Shown here piece after piece: positions 58,206-64,000 of a DNA stretch of 64,000 bases; the first letter of the stretch is position 1; every line of letters begins with the position of its first letter. Both the position numbers and the translations under genes were made by a program. Source of the stretch: Caulobacteraceae bacterium UBA3198 (GTDB lineage: Bacteria; Pseudomonadota; Alphaproteobacteria; Caulobacterales; Caulobacteraceae); assembly GCA_002363865.1 (NCBI GenBank), contig DEWY01000013.1, forward strand, positions 386,428 to 450,427. Reading direction: 5' to 3'. Under the pieces are notes generated by a model. It was not told where the DNA came from. It ran no database searches and worked only from the letters and a program-made list of their open reading frames with translations.

Positions 58206-58919
58206 ATGAAGCCGCTGTTCTACGACAATCCGGTCATGATCAGCCTGGAGCGCCATGGGGCGCTGCAGCTTCGTGCGCCCCTCGATTTCAGCTTCGCCAA
58301 GTCCACAAATGCGGTCCCGCTGACCTTGGCGGAAATGCCGCTGGCGGCTCAATGGTATCCCATCGCGTTCGCCGCCGGCGAGGCAAGCCGGCCGGTTGCG
58401 ATCCTGGGACTTCGCGAGGACGAGAACCTCTTCGTGGGAAGCGATGGCGCCTGGCGGGAGGGAGCCTATGTCCCGATCTATGTCCGGCGCTATCCCTTCA
58501 TCCTCCGACAGGAGGATGATCTCGTTACGCTCTGCATCGAGGAAGCGGGCGATGTGCTGATTCCAAGCGGCGGCGCGCCGCTCTTCGCCGAGGGGCAACC
58601 TGCCGAGCTCCTGCAGTCGGCCATGCAGTTCTGTCGCTCCGCCCAGGCTGCTGAGCGGGCGACTATCCCCTTTGTGGAGGGCCTGAAGGCGCTCGACCTG
58701 TTGGACGGTCGCACGGCGATGATCGCCATGCCCGATGGGGCCAAGATGTCCCTGTCAGGCTTCCTGACGATTGACGAGGCGCGGTTGCGAGCGCTCAGCG
58801 ACGAGAGCTTTCTCGAACTCCGCCGCAGAGGGTGGTTGAGCGCTGTCTTCAGCCAAATTCAGTCGACCCTTAATTGGGGCCGGCTCGCCGACCGGGTGGG
58901 CGCGGTCGCCGCGGCCTAG
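58206..58919 (+). CDS. SapC family protein
   Basis: The 237-residue protein has the SapC pattern: VPLTLAEMPLAAQWYPIAFA, VAILGLREDENLFVG, YVPIYVRRYPFILR, LFAEGQPAELLQSAMQFC, and LSGFLTIDEARLRALSDESFLELRRRGWLSAVFSQIQSTLNWGRL near the end. SapC was first described near S-layer genes in Campylobacter; its role is unclear. ATG 58206 follows a GGGGGAGGGAG ribosome site. Its 3' 165 bp overlap the convergent glycosyltransferase gene. Confidence 0.9.
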   Translation: MKPLFYDNPVMISLERHGALQLRAPLDFSFAKSTNAVPLTLAEMPLAAQWYPIAFAAGEASRPVAILGLREDENLFVGSDGAWREGAYVPIYVRRYPFILRQEDDLVTLCIEEAGDVLIPSGGAPLFAEGQPAELLQSAMQFCRSAQAAERATIPFVEGLKALDLLDGRTAMIAMPDGAKMSLSGFLTIDEARLRALSDESFLELRRRGWLSAVFSQIQSTLNWGRLADRVGAVAAA

Positions 58920-59756
58920 TCTGTCCAACGTTCGTCTGAAAAGTCTGCCTTCTGAGCGCGCCTGCGAGATGTCCCTCAGCGCCGCGGGCGCCAGGAACCA
59001 AGGCTCGATACAATACCGACGCCAAAGTCGTTTAGGATCCGCCGTAAGGCGAAACAGCCATTCCAACCCCGCACGCCCCATCCAGCGCGGGGCGGCGGCC
59101 TGCGCATCGGCCTCATAGTCGAAGGCCGCGCCCACTGGCAGGACAGCGCAGGATGGGAGGGCTGCGCGGTTGGCGAGGATCCATTGCTCTTGCCGCGGCA
59201 TGCCCATCCCCACCAGCAGGATGTGCGGCCGGAACTCGGCGATCTCTTTCAGGATCGCCTGATTGTCGCTCGAGGTCGGTGCGGCGTCGAAATAGCCGTC
59301 GGCCACGCTGATGGCGGCGCCCGGATAGAGGCGGGAGATCCGGCTGGCGGCGGTCTGCGCCACGCCGGGCGCGCCGCCCAGATAGAAGACCCGCCAGCCG
59401 CGCCGGTCGGCCAGGCTCCAGAAGTGATCGCGCCAGTCCAGATAGGTGCAGCGATGGAACGGTCGCGCTGGCAGGCCCAGGAGCCGCGCGAAGGCGATCA
59501 GCGGCGTGGAGTCGATCTCGATCAGATCGGCCCCGGCATAGAAGGCCGCCAGTTCCGGATGACGCGGCAGCAGATAGAGGCTGTGCAGATTGTGGTTGGC
59601 CACGAGATAGGGGCGGCTGGCGGCCACCTGTTGATCGAGCTCGGCCATGACCTCTTCTGGCCGCACGAGGTCCAGCTCGGCGCCCAGGAGTCTGATGCGG
59701 TCCTCGCGCCGGGGCGCGTGCCGGATCGGCGTGCGGGGGGTTCGGCGTCGTTCCAA
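58755..59756 (-). CDS. WecB/TagA/CpsF-family glycosyltransferase (GT26)
   Basis: The transferase adds a sugar such as UDP-ManNAc or a glucosamine to a polyprenyl-linked acceptor. TTG 59756 is the only suitable start seen (AAGAGACC upstream). Family features: VANHNLHSLYLLPRHPELAAFYAGADLIEIDSTPL, FYLGGAPGVAQTAASRISRLYPGA, ILLVGMGMPRQEQWILANRA, VGAAFDYEADAQAAAPRWMGRAGLEWLFRLTADPKRLWRRY. The typical domain ends near residue 265. The further 70 residues are unlike the family and run through the SapC coding sequence, a convergent 165-bp overlap. The true stop position is what the reading frame shows. Confidence 0.85.
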   Translation of the reverse strand: MERRRTPRTPIRHAPRREDRIRLLGAELDLVRPEEVMAELDQQVAASRPYLVANHNLHSLYLLPRHPELAAFYAGADLIEIDSTPLIAFARLLGLPARPFHRCTYLDWRDHFWSLADRRGWRVFYLGGAPGVAQTAASRISRLYPGAAISVADGYFDAAPTSSDNQAILKEIAEFRPHILLVGMGMPRQEQWILANRAALPSCAVLPVGAAFDYEADAQAAAPRWMGRAGLEWLFRLTADPKRLWRRYCIEPWFLAPAALRDISQARSEGRLFRRTLDRLGRGDRAHPVGEPAPIKGRLNLAEDSAQPPSAAEFEKALVAERSQPRLVNRQEA

Positions 59757-59907
59757 GGTCTCTTGCCCGCGCTGCGGCCAGGCCGCGATGAGCGGCGAAG
59801 GGGAGAAGCCAAGGCTAGAGACCGCAGGTTAAGGCCGCCTTTCGTAGGCGGTTGCAGCCATATTGGCCCTCGCGCGCAGGGCGCGCCTGTGGCACGACCC
59901 TGCCTAT

Positions 59908-60226
59908 GCGGACGTGGCGAAACGGTAGACGCAGCAGACTTTGACCATTGGAGTGCCCGCGGGGAAACCCGCGGCGTAGAACCGCTCAAACTCGGGGAAG
60001 GCTAACGGGGCGACCCCAGGCTAATCCCGAGCCAAGCCCTCCGGGGAAACCCTCGAGGGAAGGTGTAGAGACTAGACGGGCGGCGCCTAAGGCTCCTTGC
60101 GGGCTAGGGCGAAGGGATAGTCCAGACCACGAACGCTCACCATGGTGAGCGGCGGCGAAAGCCGAAGTGGTATGAAAATCTGCTTCCCGAAAGGGAGTGC
60201 GGGTTCGAGCCCCGCCGTCCGCACCA
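59908..60226 (+). tRNA. tRNA-Leu(UAA) with group I intron (exons 59908-59941 and 60175-60226)
   Basis: Joined exons fold as a class II tRNA. Acceptor GCGGACG/CGTCCGC, D-stem GCG/CGC with GGTAGA loop, anticodon stem GCAGA/TCTGC, variable arm TTCCC-GAAA-GGGAG, T arm GCGGG-TTCGAGC-CCCGC, discriminator A, and encoded CCA. The loop after splicing is CTTAAAA, giving anticodon UAA for leucine. The break is after U34. It lies upstream of the DUF3008 gene. Confidence 0.92.
59942..60174 (+). ncRNA. Group I intron (233 nt) in tRNA-Leu(UAA)
   Basis: The intron ends in G just before the AAAA of the exon. P1 can form between exon ACUU (59938-59941) and GAGU (59951-59954) with the required U-G at the splice site. 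Conserved core parts are visible: GTAGAGACTAGACGGGC (R-like) and GGGATAGTCCAGACC (S-like). No open frame or homing endonuclease fits in the 233 nt. The position after U34 is that of cyanobacterial and plastid tRNA-Leu(UAA) introns. Splicing should be autocatalytic. Confidence 0.9.
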
Positions 60227-60320
60227 GTATCAGCGCCAAGAGGCGCAAGACCTTTGAAACGGGAACTCAGCCGGGGTCCGACCGGTTGGCGTGGTGTCAG
60301 CTTCGGCAAAGGAGATCCCC

Positions 60321-60506
60321 ATGCCCGCCAAGTCCGCAGCCCAGCAGAAGGCCGCCGGCGCCGCCCTGTCGGCCAAGCGCGGCGATACGCCCAAGAGCGA
60401 ACTCAAAGGCGCCTCGAAATCGATGGTCGACTCCATGAGCAAGACTGAGTTGGAACAGATGGCGTCCACCTCGCGCAAGGACAAACCCGAGCACAAGGGC
60501 GACTGA
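60321..60506 (+). CDS. DUF3008 family small protein
   Basis: ATG 60321 has AAAGGAG 7 bases upstream. The 61-residue protein MPAKSAAQQKAAGAALSAKR ... PEHKGD is very polar and Lys/Ala/Ser-rich. It has the form of the DUF3008 family found in many alphaproteobacteria, MxAKSxAQQxAAGAALxAKRG. It is likely disordered or nucleic-acid-associated. Function is unknown. The frame starting at 60291 is not used because it lacks a ribosome site. Confidence 0.8.
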   Translation: MPAKSAAQQKAAGAALSAKRGDTPKSELKGASKSMVDSMSKTELEQMASTSRKDKPEHKGD

Positions 60507-60641
60507 TCGGCCCTGTCGGTCCTGCAACAATGCGAGTCAGGCCGTGGTGAAGCTTCACCGCCGCGGCGTTTCATGCGAACCCTGCGACCCTTCCGTCGGC
60601 ATGGGGTCGCGGGAGACTGATGCGGAGACCCTGGCCCAGCC

Positions 60642-61616
60642 ATGAGCCCCCCCGTGATCGTCACCGGCGCGGCCGGCTTCATCGGCATGCATTTAGCTGA
60701 GCGTCTGTTGGCGCGGGGGGAGCGCGTCATCGGGGCCGACGACTTCAACGCCTATTATGATACGGCGCTGAAGGCGGCCCGCGCCGCCCGGCTGGAGGCC
60801 AACCCCGATTTTCGCATGGTGCGGCTGGATATCGCCGAGGCCGAAGCCTTCGAGGGCTTGGTCCGCGAGAGCGGCGCGGTGCGTGTGGTGCATCTGGCCG
60901 CCCAGGCCGGCGTTCGCTATTCGATCGAGAACCCCTTCGCCTATGAGCGGTCGAACCTCGCCGGTCATCTGTCGGTGATGGAGGCCTGCCGACGCCAGCC
61001 GGGCTTTCAGCATCTGGTCTATGCGTCTTCCAGTTCGGTCTATGGGGACCGACCGCAGGGCGGGGCAGGGTTCTGCGAGGATGACGCGGCCGCCGAGCCC
61101 GTCTCCCTCTATGCCGCCACCAAGCGGGCCTGTGAGCTGATGAGCTTCGCCTACGCCAAGCTCTATGGCTTCCCGCAGACCGGTCTGCGGTTCTTCACGG
61201 TCTACGGGCCATGGGGGCGGCCGGACATGGCCTATTTCAGCTTCACCCAGAAGATCCTTGCTGGCGAACCCATCGAGGTGTTCGGTCAGGGACAGATGGC
61301 CCGGGACTTCACCTATATCGACGACATCGTCGACGGGGTGGTCGGTGCTCTCGACCGTCCGCCGGAACGCGGCGGCAACCGCATCCTGAACATCGGCGAC
61401 AGCGCGCCGGTGGGTCTGATGGAGATGATCTCGGTGCTTGAGGACGCCCTGGGACGGCAGGCAACCAAGGTGTTCCGTCCCATGCAGCCCGGCGACGTCA
61501 CCCAGACCTATGCCGATATCTCACGCCTGCAAACTCTGACCGGCTACCAGCCGCGGGTCAGCCTGTCGGAAGGCCTGCCACGCTTTGTGCGCTGGTATCG
61601 GGAGTTCTATGGCTGA
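60642..61616 (+). CDS. NAD-dependent sugar epimerase, UDP-glucuronate 4-epimerase-like
   Basis: In 324 residues, an extended SDR with the NAD-binding GAAGFIG at 9-15, VVHLAAQAGVRYSIENPFAY, catalytic Ser in YASSSSVYGDRP, and Tyr157/Lys161 in YAATKRA. AQAGVRYSIENP and DDFNAYYDTALK are typical of UDP-glucuronate 4-epimerase (converting UDP-GlcA to UDP-GalA). It makes an activated sugar for polysaccharide or lipid synthesis with the adjacent ManC-like gene. The start MSPPVIVTGA at ATG 60642 follows a weak ribosome site. Confidence 0.92.
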   Translation: MSPPVIVTGAAGFIGMHLAERLLARGERVIGADDFNAYYDTALKAARAARLEANPDFRMVRLDIAEAEAFEGLVRESGAVRVVHLAAQAGVRYSIENPFAYERSNLAGHLSVMEACRRQPGFQHLVYASSSSVYGDRPQGGAGFCEDDAAAEPVSLYAATKRACELMSFAYAKLYGFPQTGLRFFTVYGPWGRPDMAYFSFTQKILAGEPIEVFGQGQMARDFTYIDDIVDGVVGALDRPPERGGNRILNIGDSAPVGLMEMISVLEDALGRQATKVFRPMQPGDVTQTYADISRLQTLTGYQPRVSLSEGLPRFVRWYREFYG

Positions 61617-61820
61617 GGCCCGTCCGGAAGGGGGGCGATCAACCCGCCGAGCGTTATGCAGCCGCAACAAATTTCGTCGATAAGGCCCAGCCGCGCAGAA
61701 TGAGGGGCTTTCCGCTTGGCCGGCGCAGGACTTGCACGCTAACCGAGAGCCGGCGCCGGAATGCGCTGAGGGCGCAGCCGGCTTCGGCCAGGCTAGCCAA
61801 CGTTTGGGGGACAGTTTCGC

Positions 61821-64000
61821 TTGGCCATCTATCCGGTAATCATGTGCGGCGGATCGGGCGCGCGCCTGTGGCCGGCCTCGCGTCCGGCCCATCCCAAGCA
61901 GTTCCTGCCGCTGGTGGGCGCCCGTTCCATGTTCCAGGAGACGGTGCTGCGGGTGGCGGGCCTGCCGGGCGCAGCCGAGGTGGTGGTGGTGGCAGGCATC
62001 GCCCACCGCGCCCTGATCGAGGCCCAGCTGTCCGAAATCGGCACGACGGCCGCCGTGCTGCTGGAGCCCGAGGCGCGGGATTCCGCGGCCGCCATGGCCG
62101 CGGCCTGCGCCTGGATCGACGCCCGCGATCCCGACGGCGTGGCCGTGGTCGTCTCAGCCGACCATCACATCCCCGATAACGCCGCCTTCCGCGCCGCGGT
62201 GCTGTCTGCCGTCGAGGGCGCGCGTCAGGGCCTGATCGTCACCCTGGGCGTGCGGCCCGACGCCCCGTCCGCGGCCTACGGCTACATTTCGCCAGGCGCG
62301 CCGTCCGGGCCGGTCTGGTCGGTGGAGGCCTTTGTGGAGAAGCCCGACGCCGAGGCGGCGCGGGGCTACATCACCTCTGGCTATTTGTGGAACAGCGGCA
62401 ACTTCGTGACGCCGGCCGGCCTGCTCCTGGCCGAGCTGGACGCCTTTGAACCGGCCATCAGCGCCGCGGCTCGCAAGGCCGTGGCCTCGGCGTACGGCGC
62501 CGCAGGCGAGAGCCAGCTGCTAGGCGAAGCCTTTGTCACAGCCCCGAAAATCTCCATCGACTATGCGGTCATGGAAAAGACCAAGGCCGCCGCGGTGTTG
62601 CCAGTGGGCTTCGCCTGGTCGGACCTGGGCGCCTGGGACGCTGTCTGGGCAGCCAGCCCCCGGGATGAGGCCGGCAACGCCATCCGGGGTGAGGCCCTGG
62701 CGCTCTCGGCGCAGGATTGCCTCGTCCGGGCGCCGGGCGGAACGCAGGTGACGCTGATCGGGGTCAAGGACCTGGCCGTGGTGGTCGACCAGGGTCAGGT
62801 GCTGGTCTGCAACCTGTCGGCCTGCCAGCAGGTCAAGACCGCCGTCGACCAGCTGAAGGCCCAGGGCCGTGAGACCCTGGCCGCGCCGGCGCCCTTCGAT
62901 ACGGTGGAGGGGGCGCAGGTCTGGTTCGACCGCTGGCTGCGCACCAGCGCCCTGCCGCTCTGGTGGACGCTGGGCGCCGATCATGTGCGCGGCGGCTTCC
63001 ATGAGGCGCTGATGCCAGACGGCACACCCGTAGAGGCGCCCCGGCGCTCCCGGGTGCAGACCCGGCAGGCCTTCGTCTACGCCTCCGCCGGCTTGGTGGG
63101 CTGGCAGGGCCCCTGGCGGCAGGCCGCCTGGCACGGCATGACCTATTTCCTGGACCGCTACCGGCGTCCCGACGGCCTGTTCCGCGCTCTGGTGTCGGAG
63201 GCCGGCGGACCACTGGACGAGACCGCGGCCCTCTATGATCAGGCCTTCGCGCTCCTGGCCATGGCGACTCTGAACGCTGCCGATCCTGGCCATGTCGACC
63301 TGGCCAGCGAAGGCCGCCGGCTACTCGAGGCCCTCCAAGTCCTGCGCCATCCGGCCGGCGGGTTCCGGGAGGAGGGCGCCCATCCCTTCCAGGCCAACGC
63401 CCACATGCACCTGCTGGAGGCCGCCATGGCCTGGGCCGAGGCCGGCGGCGAACCGGAATGGCAGGCCCTGGCCGCCGAGATCATCGAGCTGGCGCTGACC
63501 CGCTTCATCAACGCCGACGGCGGCTATTTGCGGGAGTTCTTCGACGCCGCCTGGGCGCCCGCGCCCGGCGAAGACGGCCGCCTGATCGAGCCCGGCCACC
63601 AGTTCGAATGGGCCTGGCTGCTGGCCCGCTGGTCGCAGATGACGGGCGAGCCCCACGCCCTACCGGCGGCCCGCAGGCTCTACGCCGCAGGCCTCCGCGG
63701 CGTGGACCCCGCTCGTGGCGTAGCGATCAACGCTCTGAGTCACGACTTCACCGTCCGTGACCCTGCCGCCCGCTTGTGGCCCCAGACCGAGTGGCTGAAG
63801 GCCGCACTGATACTGGGCGAAGACGCCCTAGGGGCCGCACAGGCTCTCGCCCGCTACCTCGACACCCCAGCGACGGGCTCATGGCGCGACCTGAACCTGC
63901 CCACCGGAGGCTTCCGCGCCGAGCCCGCCCCGGCGAGCTCGTTCTATCACATTGCCGTAGCCTGCCGAGCCTTGCGCACCGCGGGCCGTCTCCAGAGGAC
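61821..64000 (+). CDS. Mannose-1-phosphate guanylyltransferase fused to AGE-family sugar isomerase (3' truncated by window edge)
   Basis: TTG 61821, with GGGGGA 8 bases upstream, opens a single frame to the window end (about 727 residues). The N-terminal ManC part: YPVIMCGGSGARLWPASRPAHPKQFLPLVG with the nucleotide-binding G-G-x-G-x-R-L-x-P, SADHHIPD, and FVEKPDAEAA, plus the end of the domain near residue 350. The C-terminal part is an N-acylglucosamine-2-epimerase-like barrel (RGGFHEALMPDGTPVEAPRRSRVQTRQAFVYA, ANAHMHLLEAAMAWAEAGG, GHQFEWAWLL). AGE members include mannose-6-phosphate isomerases, so the fusion could make GDP-mannose from fructose-6-phosphate with a separate mutase. The gene continues outside. 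Confidence 0.88.
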   Translation, partial: MAIYPVIMCGGSGARLWPASRPAHPKQFLPLVGARSMFQETVLRVAGLPGAAEVVVVAGIAHRALIEAQLSEIGTTAAVLLEPEARDSAAAMAAACAWIDARDPDGVAVVVSADHHIPDNAAFRAAVLSAVEGARQGLIVTLGVRPDAPSAAYGYISPGAPSGPVWSVEAFVEKPDAEAARGYITSGYLWNSGNFVTPAGLLLAELDAFEPAISAAARKAVASAYGAAGESQLLGEAFVTAPKISIDYAVMEKTKAAAVLPVGFAWSDLGAWDAVWAASPRDEAGNAIRGEALALSAQDCLVRAPGGTQVTLIGVKDLAVVVDQGQVLVCNLSACQQVKTAVDQLKAQGRETLAAPAPFDTVEGAQVWFDRWLRTSALPLWWTLGADHVRGGFHEALMPDGTPVEAPRRSRVQTRQAFVYASAGLVGWQGPWRQAAWHGMTYFLDRYRRPDGLFRALVSEAGGPLDETAALYDQAFALLAMATLNAADPGHVDLASEGRRLLEALQVLRHPAGGFREEGAHPFQANAHMHLLEAAMAWAEAGGEPEWQALAAEIIELALTRFINADGGYLREFFDAAWAPAPGEDGRLIEPGHQFEWAWLLARWSQMTGEPHALPAARRLYAAGLRGVDPARGVAINALSHDFTVRDPAARLWPQTEWLKAALILGEDALGAAQALARYLDTPATGSWRDLNLPTGGFRAEPAPASSFYHIAVACRALRTAGRLQR

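Overview
The window looks like chromosomal DNA of a Caulobacterales alphaproteobacterium (Caulobacter or Phenylobacterium-like). This rests on the high GC with strong third-position GC, the F1-ATPase zeta (DUF1476) gene, a SciP/DUF1153-type gene, a TonB-dependent receptor with FecIR signalling, and a lasso-peptide locus of the kind common in this order. No 16S gene is present, so the genus is an inference.

Layout. 1-17 kb is mostly housekeeping: the tail of a chemoreceptor, a truncated globin, MFS transporters, a purC-purS-(lipoprotein)-purQ operon, the ATPase zeta gene, purB, a GST and an MliC-like lipoprotein. A hipBA toxin-antitoxin pair and a divergent acyltransferase/LytTR pair follow. 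map lies at 17.3-18.1 kb. From 18.4 to 36.8 kb there is accessory DNA centred on a lasso-peptide system. It has an XRE-LuxR regulator, a GntR regulator, a 34-residue precursor, the B protease and the C cyclase. The export/recycling operon (FecR, STN-type TonB-dependent receptor, isopeptidase) sits 2.5 kb away, across an AbiE toxin-antitoxin module whose toxin gene is broken. A fused nucleotidyltransferase-HEPN protein, a structured-RNA candidate and a FecI-type sigma gene complete this side.

sfsA (37.4-38.1 kb) is flanked on its other side by a 12.5-kb conjugation module (38.2-50.8 kb): MobC-like protein, HUH relaxase, LPD7 protein and a colinear virB2-B11/virD4 operon, with no integrase or VirB1 visible. 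cinA, sfsA and map are commonly neighbours in alphaproteobacteria, so the two accessory blocks appear to have split an old cinA-sfsA-map cluster. A shared inverted-repeat motif (CCGTAACCYTACSGA) precedes the virB operon, the mobC-relaxase operon and the nucleotidyltransferase-HEPN gene, which suggests common control.

51-64 kb returns to a chromosomal backbone. It holds cinA, a small HTH/unknown/SciP-like operon, and polysaccharide or envelope functions: GT4, methyltransferase, alpha/alpha-barrel protein, VanZ, SapC, WecB/TagA-type transferase, UDP-glucuronate-type epimerase, and a ManC-AGE fusion running off the edge. A tRNA-Leu(UAA) gene interrupted by a 233-nt group I intron lies at 59.9-60.2 kb. 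The lasso parts form one pathway: precursor, B cleavage, C ring closure, outer-membrane re-uptake through the TonB receptor, isopeptidase linearisation, and FecIR feedback. The T4SS genes form one transfer apparatus.
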